From Gliomastix tumulicola (taxonomy: Eukaryota > Ascomycota > Sordariomycetes > Hypocreales > Bionectriaceae), in the NCBI GenBank assembly GCA_001599755.1, contig BCHX01000006.1:2963336-3027335 (forward strand): a DNA stretch of 64,000 nucleotides, written 5' to 3'. The notes below the pieces were generated by a model that saw only the letters and a list, made by a program, of their open reading frames with translations, had not been told where the DNA came from and ran no database searches. Of the stretch, positions 10,796 through 20,736 are shown piece by piece. Positions within the stretch are counted from its first letter, which is position 1. Each line of letters opens with the position of its first letter. The position numbers were made by a program, and so were the translations under genes.

Positions 10796-12052
10796 TCACG
10801 GCTGCATCACGACGGCTGATTCGAAGTCGTCCAGCGTCGACGTCGAGCTCTTGTACCTCACCTCGGTGCACCGCGTCCTCACAAACATCCTCGGGTTCCT
10901 AAATATGATCCGCAGGTGCAGCTGCACGGCCCTCAGCTTCCCGTTCGCATCGGGCTCCCAGCAGTTGAGCGTCAGCTTCGTCGTCTGCGCCCGGTTGATG
11001 AAGTACCACACGTAGTAGGGGATGCAGCCGACGACGGACAGACCGGCCCAGAAGCCGACCTTGTTGTACGTGCCCCTCGGGATGGGGCCCTGGACGCCCT
11101 GCTGCGTCATGCCGAAGCCGCCAAAGGGACGCATGATTGGTCGGGCGCCGTGGATCGTGACGTTGCCGCAGCCGGCGAACCACTCGGGCGAGGGGGCGAG
11201 CAGGCCCCATTCACCCTCTTGGAGGTTGAGGTTGAACTTGGAGGCGGGGATGTTGGGCTTCTCGGAGGGCATCCGCCATGCGAACAGGGACTCGTCTGTT
11301 GAGGATGACAGGAGCGTGTGCTGGAGTCGCATGAAGGCGCGCATGCCCTCTCCGTACTGCGGCGTCATCGTGATATCGAGGAGACCGAGCATGCTGTACG
11401 CGATGTCCTCGACGCGTGCTGTCTCTCGGCCCGCCATCCAGCTCATCTTCGCCGCGATAGACGCCTGCCGGAAGTCCGCCTCCCCCGTCAGGTACTTGGT
11501 ATTGATCCCCGTGATCTCCTCCAGCGCGGGCGCCAGGTTCTGCTTCGTCCCCAGGAACTCCCAGTTCATATCGTAGAACTGCATATTCTCCGGCGCCAGC
11601 AGCTCCTGCAGCGTCCACCCCCTCGTGAACCACACCGACGGCTTCGCGCTCTCGAAGCTCCGGAACGTCTCGACCCCCAGGGGAGCGTGCGTGGCGCGCA
11701 CGTCGCCCAGGTACGTGATGCACACCTGCGCGTCGCTGTACCACCGGAACATGGAGTTGATGGACTCGGCCTCCTCGACGGCGTTGGCCTTGTTGATGCA
11801 GCAGTTGTCGATCCACATCCACTGGAGGCCCTGGCTGCGCGCGACCTGGCACGCGCCGCGGATCTTGTCGAGCTGGACCGGCTGCAGCGGGCGGTCGCGG
11901 TTCTTCCGCAGCTCGGCCGCGTAGCCGGGCAGGCGGTCGAAGGTGATCTCGAGGCCGATCCAGCGGTGGGAGAGGATGGCGTAGCCCTCGGCCTTGAAGG
12001 CGGAGGGCTCGGCGGAGAGGAACTCGAAGGTGGACGTGTTGATCAGGCGCAT
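10796..12052 (-). CDS. HET-domain (heterokaryon incompatibility) protein
   Basis: Single exon, 418 aa. The N-terminal HET domain (about residues 1-240) shows MRLINTSTFEF, YAILSHRWIG, WMWIDNCCINKAN, SINSMFRWYSDAQVCITYLG, FTRGWTLQELLAP and VEDIAYSMLGLLDITM...YGEG, the canonical order of this family. After it, DESLFAWRM and EWGLLAPSPEWFAGC match the segment that commonly follows HET in such proteins (DUF8212-like, from memory). A weakly hydrophobic stretch near residue 325 could associate with membrane. HET proteins trigger cell death or growth arrest on non-self recognition; no NACHT or repeat sensor is attached here, so the partner is unknown. The start is supported by the typical MRLI(N/D)T opening. 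Confidence 0.93.
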   Translation of the reverse strand: MRLINTSTFEFLSAEPSAFKAEGYAILSHRWIGLEITFDRLPGYAAELRKNRDRPLQPVQLDKIRGACQVARSQGLQWMWIDNCCINKANAVEEAESINSMFRWYSDAQVCITYLGDVRATHAPLGVETFRSFESAKPSVWFTRGWTLQELLAPENMQFYDMNWEFLGTKQNLAPALEEITGINTKYLTGEADFRQASIAAKMSWMAGRETARVEDIAYSMLGLLDITMTPQYGEGMRAFMRLQHTLLSSSTDESLFAWRMPSEKPNIPASKFNLNLQEGEWGLLAPSPEWFAGCGNVTIHGARPIMRPFGGFGMTQQGVQGPIPRGTYNKVGFWAGLSVVGCIPYYVWYFINRAQTTKLTLNCWEPDANGKLRAVQLHLRIIFRNPRMFVRTRCTEVRYKSSTSTLDDFESAVVMQP

Positions 12053-12829
12053 GGTGATGCTTGTGTGTATGTGTGTGTGTTTGTGAAGAGATGAGTGCTT
12101 GGGAACGGGGAAATAGTCAAGGAGGAGGAGGAGGGAACGGCACAGGTCCTGTTTATAATTATTTTGTTATGGGACATGTCCCCTGCCCTGCCAGCGATGC
12201 TAGGGCTGAAACAGGGGTCTCGTCAGCACAGTGACAGATCCAGGGGCAGTGTTCCCGTCCGGGATGTGGCTGTCCGTCTCCCCAGAGCCTCAATATCAGC
12301 CTTGGATTAATAACATTCTACGGCTTAGGCGGTGGGAACCGAGCCTGAAGACCGACTTTCCAGAAATATCATGGTGGCTTAGACGATCGGAACACTGGCT
12401 CGTGGCTGGCGTGGACAGGAAAAGGAAGCAGACGGGGAGGAGGAGGGACCGGACATTGAGAAGGGCGGGGAGATTGTGAGGGCGGACTTTATCGTCAAAG
12501 GCCGTTCCCTGACACCGGATGGGTAAATATAGAACTGCGCCGCGCAATGCTGCAAGATAATGGGATGGCTTTATTAATCCTTCCTTCCTGATTTACGCTG
12601 CGCTGCTGCTCACTGCATTTCATTTCGTCGCACATGTGTCCGGATGTCGGCGCAATTCGCTGTTGTCTCCTGTCGGGGTCCCGGGGATGCACCTGTTAAT
12701 ACTGACAGGCTTTACACTGAGCAAGACTACCTACCAACCGAAGATTCGTGAATCCCTGTTCGTGATCATCTCAAGTCTGCTCAATAGACTTCATCTCGAT
12801 CCCGCGCCCAAACACCTACAAATAAGCAC

Positions 12830-12945
12830 AAAGACTTTTAATCCCCGTCGCCAACTTTCATTAACGACAAACAAGCAGCTCCCACGACTTCGCCTAGCAC
12901 ACCTGATTCACCAATACCCAATACAGGGGGTACAAGCTCAAGGCA
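12830..12945 (+). repeat. Diverged direct repeat, copy A
   Basis: Shares ccaactttcattaacgac / ccgactttcattgacgac, the string gacaaac, tgattcacc and gtacaag in the same order with the copy at 13285-13400, about 70% alike by eye over about 95 bp. Confidence 0.7.
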
Positions 12946-13284
12946 GGCTGGCTAGTCAAAGGGACCAGCCGATCGGTCAATCTGTCTGTCTATCGGCTCT
13001 TGTACGCCCTAATACTCGCCCAGCTCTGGAAGTAGTATCAAGCTTCCTCCTTTTCAGAAATTTATATGTGAATCGGCAGACATACCAAGCTGCCAGCGCC
13101 GATGTGTCCAGATGCGGGTGATTCGGGCCACACCACGTGGCTTGAGTCGTTTTCAGAAATGCATGTCTGAAAAATTGTAGTGGTAGCTTGTTTCAAACAT
13201 GCATGTCTGAAATACACCATCTTCACACTCAGACTACTGCTACTGCATTCATAGACACGCAAGGTAAGGACTAGTAGTCCGAAG

Positions 13285-13400
13285 ATCCTTAATAAGAGTC
13301 GTCTTGCCGCCGACTTTCATTGACGACAAACGCTCTACTCCCATGGCTTCACAGGGCATACTTGATTCACCTACTCACAGCACAGGGGCGTACAAGGTCT
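13285..13400 (+). repeat. Diverged direct repeat, copy B
   Basis: Second copy of the segment at 12830-12945, offset by about 459 bp. It ends about 200 bp before the first gene of the tandem paralog array, so it may be a duplicated leader or promoter. Confidence 0.7.
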
Positions 13401-13600
13401 TATGTAAGTCTCGTCACGGGGCTTGCCTCGTGATGATGAGCTGCAGGGCATATGTGGTTATTCACCGCTTTCCACCTCTCGTGGACATCAATCATACCAG
13501 TGTCAGGCCATCGTATGGAGGTGATGAGGGTAGATGGCAAGCACCACATGTGCTTGTAGTTATATGCTTGGTAATGTCTTTTCTACCACTTTGTATATAG

Positions 13601-14272
13601 ATGGCATTGCTACTCTCTTCAAGTCTCGCCTCTATCCGATATGGGTTGGGTTACTGGCATCCAATATCACGATCTCTTCGCCATCTGAACAGACGAATGA
13701 TGCAAAATCAACGCAAGGACAGCGACAAGATGCTACCTAGCACATCGCCAACAGAAGATGAAAAGGGTTCCAATCCATCCAAATACCAGGAACATAGCGC
13801 CCTCCACCATAATCCCGCCAGCCAAGACACAATCCCCAGCGACCCGAATGTCGAAGGATGCAGATACATCGTCAATACGATCATTCCCAAGCTATTCGCG
13901 AACGGGAAGCTGGAGCTCATCGAACCCATCCGGAACCCAGGTCTAGACACCATCGTCCCCTGCAACTGCTACAGCGTCTGCCTCAAAGCCAACCCGATTG
14001 ACGACCGCAGAAGACATGTCGACATGCTGCAACCACGACTGATTGCCTTCCTGGAGAAGCTCGCCGAGAAGGGAATCGGTGAGAAGAGGGTCTTTGCGAG
14101 CATTGAATGGGAGTTCGACAAGCATCCCTGGTTGCCTGCACATTTGCGAGAGCAGTTAGAGCGAGAGGAGGCAGAGTATCCTGCGCTGAAGGCGGAGATG
14201 GAGGCTTTGATGGAGAAATGCCGCGCTGAGATGATGGAGGAGCAGCAGGAACAGCGGCGGTGCGGCATGTAA
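13601..14272 (+). CDS. Uncharacterised small protein, member 1 of a three-gene tandem family
   Basis: 223 aa from the first in-frame ATG; later starts at 13697 or 13730 are possible, since the conserved part begins only at about residue 83. That part reads GCRYIVNTIIPKLF, then LQPRLIAFLEKLAEKGIGEK and IEWEFDKHPW, and aligns with the two genes downstream (CxxIVxxxIP; LxFLxxLAxKG; W-x-F). The C-terminus (about 180-223) is Glu-rich and probably helical or coiled coil. No signal peptide survives if a later start is used; no known domain is recognised. This copy is the most extended and diverged of the three. Function is unknown. Confidence 0.6.
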   Translation: MALLLSSSLASIRYGLGYWHPISRSLRHLNRRMMQNQRKDSDKMLPSTSPTEDEKGSNPSKYQEHSALHHNPASQDTIPSDPNVEGCRYIVNTIIPKLFANGKLELIEPIRNPGLDTIVPCNCYSVCLKANPIDDRRRHVDMLQPRLIAFLEKLAEKGIGEKRVFASIEWEFDKHPWLPAHLREQLEREEAEYPALKAEMEALMEKCRAEMMEEQQEQRRCGM

Positions 14273-14835
14273 TTTGAAGGTCGGGGATATGGAGAAGTTG
14301 GCCACAAGGGAGCTCAGCTGGCACGTCAAGACTGATCGGTTACTTTGATATTCTATTCCTTGCCCTACATTTCATAGGAGAGATCGGTTAGATTAGAGGC
14401 ATTAATCGAATTCACACCACTACTAGTAGGACTTTCTGCGGGCACACCTGCTCACACAAAAAGCGCCTACGCTGACACCGCCATAAAAAGCTGAGAGGAC
14501 CGCGTGAGCCACATACGGGAAAGACATCTGTCTGACCTTAGCCCTCATTGGGGCTGAATGCACCACCAACGCCAAAGAATTCGGATAGCTGAGCAGAGTC
14601 ACACAGTCCGCTTCATGAAACACGTACACTCACCGGTGAATCACGGCACCCATGAATCCCTGTGAGATGGCAGCGAGAACAAGGAGTATAAGAAGCCCGC
14701 TTGCACGACCAAATCAGCATTCCCTCTTGGCCAAATTTCTCACTTCGCTAAGCGAGTAGAGCTCACGATCTTTCGTGCCATCTTGCCATTACATGAAACC
14801 TCCCTAAGAGCGCTCAGACCTCATCGACAGGAATC
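14273..14835. other. Intergenic region within the tandem paralog array
   Basis: No gene is seen. Just before the next start (14813-14831) lies ctcagacctcatcgacagg, which recurs almost exactly upstream of the third family member (15752-15771). Confidence 0.6.
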
Positions 14836-15297
14836 ATGTCTGTCCAAGACTGCGAGCGCATTGTGAAGGTACGCATCCCGCAAAAGTGCGACAAGGACAA
14901 GAAAGATTTCACCTGCCGCAGCAACTCCTCCGACTCCGTCCTCTTCCTCTCCTACAAATCAGGGAAGAAGAAGAAGGAGGAGGAGAAAATCACCGGGTGG
15001 GAGAACGTGATTCTCCACATGCACAATCCCACGGCCGGCGACAAAAAGGTCAGGCTCGCGGCGCCGGAGCTGCTTGAGTTCCTCGCCGAACTGGCGAAGA
15101 AGGGTATCAACGTGAAGGAGGTCCACGACGAGATGGAGTGGTGGTTCGAGGCGTTCACCGAGAAGGATCGTATCAAGACGGGTTTGCCGCCGGCTGGGAT
15201 CTGCACGGCTTGGATGTATCATCTGGCTAGAGAGGCGAAAAGGGAGGCAGGAATGGATGTCAGCGATACTGAGAAGGACAGCTCAGACTCAGACTAG
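14836..15297 (+). CDS. Uncharacterised small protein, member 2 of the tandem family
   Basis: Single exon, 153 aa. It starts MSVQDCERIVKVRIPQKCDK, matching the third member's MSRVTECKRIVEVTIPE. The middle holds a Lys/Glu run (KSGKKKKEEEK), then the family core LLEFLAELAKKGINVKEVHD and MEWWFEAF, and an acidic Ser/Asp tail (DTEKDSSDSD). No signal peptide, membrane segment or known domain is visible, so it is probably cytosolic or nuclear. The start is fixed by homology with member 3 and by a shared upstream motif. Confidence 0.72.
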   Translation: MSVQDCERIVKVRIPQKCDKDKKDFTCRSNSSDSVLFLSYKSGKKKKEEEKITGWENVILHMHNPTAGDKKVRLAAPELLEFLAELAKKGINVKEVHDEMEWWFEAFTEKDRIKTGLPPAGICTAWMYHLAREAKREAGMDVSDTEKDSSDSD

Positions 15298-15792
15298 AGC
15301 GTATTTCCAGCTCGTGATGGGAAGAGCATGGCGAGGATGGTGTAAATTGGCTTAGTTAAGTGCTGAGTACAACAATTCAGCAATTTCATGACTACTTGCT
15401 AGCGTGCACAATACTGATGCCCTTTCTGCCTCCCAGTGTGCCTTCCTATTCATTTAAAATGATCTAGTGACCATTGATACAGCCCGGAAAGCCAAAGCGC
15501 GGAATCGCCACAGCACTAAACGTACACTTGATCAGCATGTCACAGGCGCTTCCTGGAGACGTCGCTGAAGTGAATAGCAAGTTGTCTTGTAATACCTCAT
15601 GTCGTAGCATGCTGAATGGGATACTGTCCCGAGCTTTAAATCGTCTGAGCCGCCAGGCATTCCCCCCATCCACGTTTGGAGACGAGTTGTAGGCCAGAGG
15701 CATTTGCTGCGCACTCAGCACGACTCAAGCAAAAGCAGAGACTGGGGTGTCCTCAGACCTCCTCGACCAGGCACTATCACTAGTCTCTCGAC
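15298..15792. other. Intergenic region within the tandem paralog array
   Basis: No gene is seen. The last 40 bp carry the ctcagacctcctcgaccagg motif (15752-15771) shared with the leader of member 2. Confidence 0.55.
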
Positions 15793-16194
15793 ATGTCTCG
15801 AGTCACAGAATGCAAGCGTATCGTGGAAGTGACCATTCCCGAGGTATACTCTCACCACAGCGTGCAAAGTGCCAGAAGCCTGGAGTTCGAGCTACTCTTC
15901 GTCGCCCCTCCTTCTCCATCGAGGGTTGAGCTAGTCGCGCGTATCTCAAAGGAATGGACAGATGCCGCAAGCCCTGAGATTAGTATGCTCGATCAGAATA
16001 CCCTGGCGTTCTTGGATGCTCTGGCGGACAAGGGTGTGGGAGAGACGGGTACCTATGGCGGTGTCGATTGGATGTTCAGGGAGCGCCAGCCAATGACGAA
16101 GTGGCAGACAGTGCTGCACGTACAGAGACTCGCGATCTACGAGGTCAAGCTGGCGGCAGAGTGTGCCAAACTCTCGGGCTTTCCTCCATCGTGA
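15793..16194 (+). CDS. Uncharacterised small protein, member 3 of the tandem family
   Basis: Single exon, 133 aa. MSRVTECKRIVEVTIPEVY opens like member 2. The core LDQNTLAFLDALADKGVGET and VDWMFRERQP aligns with LLEFLAELAKKG...MEWWFEAF and LIAFLEKLAEKG...IEWEFDKHP of the other two. The tail is a predicted helix (VQRLAIYEVKLAAECAKL). No targeting signal or catalytic motif is visible. With spacing of about 0.5 kb and the same strand, the three genes are clearly products of tandem duplication followed by strong divergence. Confidence 0.7.
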   Translation: MSRVTECKRIVEVTIPEVYSHHSVQSARSLEFELLFVAPPSPSRVELVARISKEWTDAASPEISMLDQNTLAFLDALADKGVGETGTYGGVDWMFRERQPMTKWQTVLHVQRLAIYEVKLAAECAKLSGFPPS

Positions 16195-16978
16195 TGTGCC
16201 AAGATGGGTGTGTCGCATTACTGGCGAAGATCAGATGGTGAGATATCCTGAATGTAGCATTTTGTGTATGGATGACCAGAAAATGAAGCATGGAAAGGAT
16301 TGTATGGCCACTATCCGGGATGCGAAGACCAGATCTTCTGTGACGAATAGTATCGATGTCGCCAATTAAAGGGGCTGATTGTCATGAATGAGACCCGTCA
16401 CGTCACTCATGATCTAAGCCCATCGGCCCCGAGGAGAGGCCAGCCAGCTCTACCCTTGGCTTGTAGCACGCAGACAGTGAAGATGTGATGCAGGAGAATT
16501 GCGCAATGGCTCCCCTTGCGTGGCGTCGTCGCACCGGCATAATAATCTGATCCGACTACTCCTTGAGGCTGTTTGTGGGTGCGTAAGAAATTTACCAATG
16601 CCGAGGATAACCACGGAAGCCGAAAGAGGTGGAATGGCACGGCGTGTCTCTGAGGCGTGGCGCCTTTGAGGAAGTGCGGTTCCAGTGCACACACAGCTTG
16701 TCCTACCATCTCACAGCGATGCCCACTGACAGACAGCGGCTAGTGGTTTGCCTCTGCTGTGAGGATCAGTGGACATCCGCCACCTCTCGTTATTAGGAAG
16801 GCAGTGTATGCCGAGGGTACTGGCATATAATCCCTCAAAAATCAGGCCGACGCGTATTAATTGAAGCCGGGAAGACGTCCTTCTCCTGATCTGATCTGAG
16901 GCGTAGTGTAGATATATCGAGACGCTGCCTGGGCTCATAATCACACATCTCGGTCGTCGGCTCACCTTCGCACCAGCC
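16195..16978. other. Intergenic region
   Basis: Contains the 3' flank of the third array member and the promoter of the thioesterase gene. No gene or repeat is recognised. Confidence 0.45.
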
Positions 16979-17572
16979 ATGACGACGGAAAGCATCACCC
17001 AGAATGGCTCGGCCGAGGCGCCAGCAGAGACCTCGCCGACGCTCGAGTCCGTGGCCCTGAACCACCCAACCTCCAAAGAGTTCCTCGCCAAACCCTCCGT
17101 CCACATCTCGCACAACGTCCTCCTCATCCAGGAGGACCACATCCCCGACCACCTCACCCAGGCGACGCTCGCCCAGCCCGACATGATCGGCACCAACCCC
17201 GTCGTCATCAACGACGACGAGGCCGGCGCCCTGCTGGCCTTCTACCGCCTCGGCCGCCGCATCGCGGGCCACGCGGGCATCGTGCACGGCGGCGTCTCGG
17301 CCACGCTGCTCGACGAGTGCATGGGCCGCGCGTCCTTTGCGCGCCTCGCGGGCAAGATCGCCGTCACGGCGAAGCTCGAGCTGCAGTACCGGAGTCCCGT
17401 GCCCGCGGGCTCGTTCGTCGTCGTGCGGGCGACGACGACAAAGGTCGAGGGCCGGAAGGCCTGGGTCGAGGGCACGCTGGAGGATGCGATCGACGGGAAG
17501 GTCTTTGTCGAGGCGACGGCGCTGTTCATCGAGCCGAAATGGGCGGCGAGCATGGCGCAGATGATCCCCTGA
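16979..17572 (+). CDS. Hotdog-fold thioesterase superfamily protein (PaaI/THEM4-like)
   Basis: Single exon, 197 aa, hydrolysing or binding acyl-CoA thioesters. The signature GIVHGGVSATLLDECMG (about residues 100-116) has the HGG and the Asp-Glu of the 4HBT active-site helix, followed by strands VTAKLELQYRSPVPAGSFVV and GRKAWVEGTLEDAIDGKVFV and the closing strand EATALFIEPKW. The first 75 residues form a variable leader, as in fungal homologues, with no strong mitochondrial signal. The preferred acyl chain cannot be read from sequence. It does not belong to an obvious cluster with its neighbours. Confidence 0.87.
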   Translation: MTTESITQNGSAEAPAETSPTLESVALNHPTSKEFLAKPSVHISHNVLLIQEDHIPDHLTQATLAQPDMIGTNPVVINDDEAGALLAFYRLGRRIAGHAGIVHGGVSATLLDECMGRASFARLAGKIAVTAKLELQYRSPVPAGSFVVVRATTTKVEGRKAWVEGTLEDAIDGKVFVEATALFIEPKWAASMAQMIP

Positions 17573-17789
17573 GACCCCCCCCCCCCGGGCGTAAGCTGGA
17601 CAGTTTCCCTTCCCGTCGGTTCTACAGCAGGCCCCCGGTAAAGATACAGGCGGGTTGCCCCTGTCGGATCGGGGGACACTAGAGCTTGTGTGTCAGGTGC
17701 CGAACGGACCTGCAAATTTTGTGTGGGAGGCTGGGGAGCGTCATAGAAATCTGCTAAATTCATCACATTCATCATTCACGTCCGCAGCC

Positions 17790-18843
17790 ATGTCCCTTGG
17801 GCTCTCCCCTCACCAGACCCGTTCCCTCGGCATCTTCATTACCTACAATACGACATGCTTTCTCGTAGCATGTCGCTGCATTGGTATCGTCGCTCGCGAG
17901 AAGAGCCGAGGCCTAGCGCCTTCCCGCTCTTCCCCGACGGCGCGGAATGATGAGGCACGAACGCGCCGTCGAATGCGTCTGTTCAGTGTCGCTGCTGTGC
18001 TGAGTATCGCTACGACCTGGTACTTCATGATCCGGTTCTATATGCATTCATACCAGACCTGGCTCGACGGCGAGTCTGTTCGTCAAGGACAGGCGGGGGA
18101 AGATGGCGCCAGCGCTGTCCTGCTGGTTGCTTCATGGCTGCGGGACACGCAGCTCTTCGAGCAGGCCTGGTCAGCGGTGGTCGAGACTCCCGCGAGGCTT
18201 TGGTGGTCACAACAGATCTTCGGCTTCTGTGCGGGATGGAGCGTGTTCCTGGGTCTTCAAGGTGAGTAGCAATACATCGCTAGCTAACACCAGCACCCAA
18301 GATGAGCGCGTGCTGATTACGATTGCTATAGCACGCGTGCAAGGCATCCGCGGTCTATGGTGGTTCATGCTCCTAGGTCAGATCGTGTCCATCAGCTTCG
18401 CCTCGAACCTGTCCTTCCTGGCTGTAGTCGCTGCTCGACGGACTCCCACTACGGGGAAATCACCTGCTTCAACACAGGCATCGGCTAGCCAACGATCCGA
18501 TATCGTCATTCACATCATCCTCGTCATCACGACTGTGTGTGCCGCCTTGGTTCCATTTGCTCATGCTCAACGAGAGTTCATGCCAGTGCTTCTTGTACCT
18601 CACGTCCTCGGGTTCGCACCACTCATCCCTGGACTGCGACCGAGGGGTAGTGCCGCCTGCCTCACGGCAACGGCCATGGCAGCTATCTTACTAGCGCAGA
18701 CTACCGCCAAAGTCATCTCGGGGGGCATCAGCGTCGGAGATCTCGTGGCGGTGCTTTATGAGCACCCGGCTGTGAGCAGCGTTGGTTGGGATGTGATCTT
18801 GTGCTGGCTCAGCTACGGCATGTGGTACGCGTTGGAAGGGTAG
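17790..18843 (+). CDS. Polytopic integral membrane protein, fungal, function unknown
   Basis: Exons 17790-18261 and 18332-18843 join in phase (70-nt intron) to 327 aa. About seven hydrophobic segments are visible, among them GIFITYNTTCFLVACRCIGI, RLFSVAAVLSIATTWYFMIR, WWFMLLGQIVSISFASNLSF, IVIHIILVITTVCAALVPF and CLTATAMAAILLAQTTAKVI. A basic, Ser/Arg-rich loop follows the first segment and a short Thr/Ser loop separates segments five and six. The start is the ATG after gcagcc, before a clear hydrophobic run. I do not recognise the family with confidence; no transporter or enzyme motif is evident. Confidence 0.75.
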
Positions 18844-19009
18844 GTAGGAATCACGCTACTATTCAGACAGCATTGCAGCCTGAGGAAGCTTGATTCAAAT
18901 AAACTGCCGCTATGGCAGCAGCACTAAAAACTAAGTGGTGTGTGTTCTGTGCAAAAGGTCGTGAGGCTAGCATCTCAGGCTAGAATTCGATCCTCCCCCG
19001 GCTGCTTGC

Positions 19010-19604
19010 TCAGCCAAACCTGGGGTCCTGCTTGGCTCCATGAATGGCCTGCTGGTACGAAGGCCGATCCTTGACGTAGAACTCGACGTCAATCTTGCCA
19101 TCCAAGCTGGCCGCTCCGCCATCAAGGATGCCGGCCTTGATGATGGTGACCTCAGGCATGACCTCGAGCTGCGTGTACAGGCTGGAGCCGCAGCTTCCGC
19201 AGAAGTGGTGCTTGTTGACCTTGCCCGATTCGCCAATGGCATCAAAAGTCTTGGGCGTCCCTAATATCCAAACGTCAGTACAAAGAACAAGATACTAAGC
19301 AAAGGTGATACCTACCCTTGACGACGCTGAAGTTCTCCCTTGGAACTGCAGCGTTGGAGGTGAAGGAGCTGCCACTCCACTGTTCACGTCAGATCACACA
19401 CCCATATATCAGCCACTGCAGAGTGCGGTGTGTCGTTTGACTAACCTTCTGGCAGTCGACGCAGTGGCAGAGTGCCCTAATGGAGGGCTCCCCTAAATTT
19501 CCCCCGTTAGCATCCATGCTCTAGAACGATCCGCGGCAAGTTTAAACCGTACCGGTGTACTGGACCTCGATCTCCCCGCACAAGCAGCTTCCCTTTGTCG
19601 TCAT
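19010..19604 (-). CDS. GFA / CENP-V domain zinc protein (Mss4-like fold), four exons
   Basis: Exons 19604-19553, 19492-19446, 19379-19316 and 19260-19010 join in phase to 137 aa, all with GT...AG introns. The order of motifs is that of the family: MTTKGSCLCGEIEVQYTG (CxCG), GEPSIRALCHCVDCQK (CxxC), WSGSSF...VPRENFSVVKG, then HHFCGSCGSSLYTQLEV (FCxxCG). These cysteines bind zinc. The name comes from bacterial glutathione-formaldehyde adduct formation, but fungal members are numerous and mostly of unknown substrate. The protein is probably cytosolic. Confidence 0.88.
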
Positions 19605-20736
19605 TGTGGGCTAACGGTAACGGTATTTCTTCTCAAATAGGATCGTTGTCGAGGAATCGATTGGCTGGAATGGGATAGTATGATGGGCGTGTGGGATGGG
19701 AGGACAAAGGGGTTCTCATCAAGGAGAGGGGTAATGCAAATTTATACCTGCCTCTGCCAAGAGAGATGGAGGTGCCCTCGAAGGGCGTACGGAATGATCA
19801 TGTCATGGTCTCTTTGACGCGGGACGGACGAGCGGGGGAGGAGGCAATGGAGCGGGGGTGGTATTTGTCATACAAATGGTAGCTCGAGGATAGCAGCTGC
19901 TTCTGCCGCGACTACGAGGTCTCGAATGGGAAGCTTAGACGGCGGGACTTTTGGACATGCGCCTAGAACGTAGCTTGATCGATGGTCCGTCCATGCATGT
20001 GGAATCATTTGCGTATGTGGATATGCCAGGGGAATTCCCCGATGGACCGTCTCCGAGTCGGGACGTCGTGCTGCATTCCTCTGCTTAGGAGCCTCGGAGC
20101 TTAGTGTAAGATCTCACCTCCGATGCCATACTTTAGGGCGCGGGACAAGATCAGACCGTAGGTCAGTGTCTTGAGGCTGTAGATAGCTTCGGAGTGGTGG
20201 GAGAGGAAGATGGTTGGATGCAACACCGAGCCTGTCCGAGATATGTCCTTGAACATCCCCCAACACTTAGCTCACCGTTCTTTCGAATGAGGCCATATTC
20301 GTCATTTTTGCAGGTGTTCAAGGTCTGCCCCCTGCTGCCGCCATCGCCGGACGTCCGAATGGCTCAAGCTTCAAAAGCTGACAAGCAACGTGTCCAATGT
20401 CAACAACGCCCTTGGATATCCGCAGCCCGAATATCCAATCCAGTGTTGCCCGAATACCCGTGCCACAAGGCCCTCTCAGGGACCGAGAATTACGAAAATA
20501 TATTCTTTTGGAAAGAATTACTCATCATAGGTAGCAGTAACGCCTAAGGCGTTCGACGGTAGCATCTACAAATGTCGCCGAACCGGCCTCTAAATGAAAG
20601 CGAGGGGGGCTTCGTTTCTATTCAAGTCAAGCATCACATGCAGGTGGTTCTGTAATCAGACTATTATTAATCGCTGCCTCTATTGGCACATGAATCTAAG
20701 TAGTGATTTTCCATGAACATGATGCGTCTTAGCATA
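19605..20736. other. Intergenic region without recognised gene
   Basis: About 1.1 kb. Short open frames on the plus strand lack family resemblance. It holds the promoter of the GFA gene and the 3' flank of the next minus-strand gene. Nothing further is supported. Confidence 0.45.

Larger units (their letters stand above)
12053..13600. other. Intergenic region with a diverged direct duplication
   Basis: No gene is supported in these 1.5 kb. A segment at about 12830-12945 recurs in diverged form at about 13285-13400, and a 14-bp unit (atgcatgtctgaaa) occurs twice between 13150 and 13215. A (GT)n-like run lies near 12065-12085, just upstream of the HET start. Confidence 0.6.

Noticed and set aside
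11318..12094. 258-codon plus-strand open frame opposite the first HET gene
   Set aside because: Antisense shadow with Arg/Leu/His-rich composition and no motifs.
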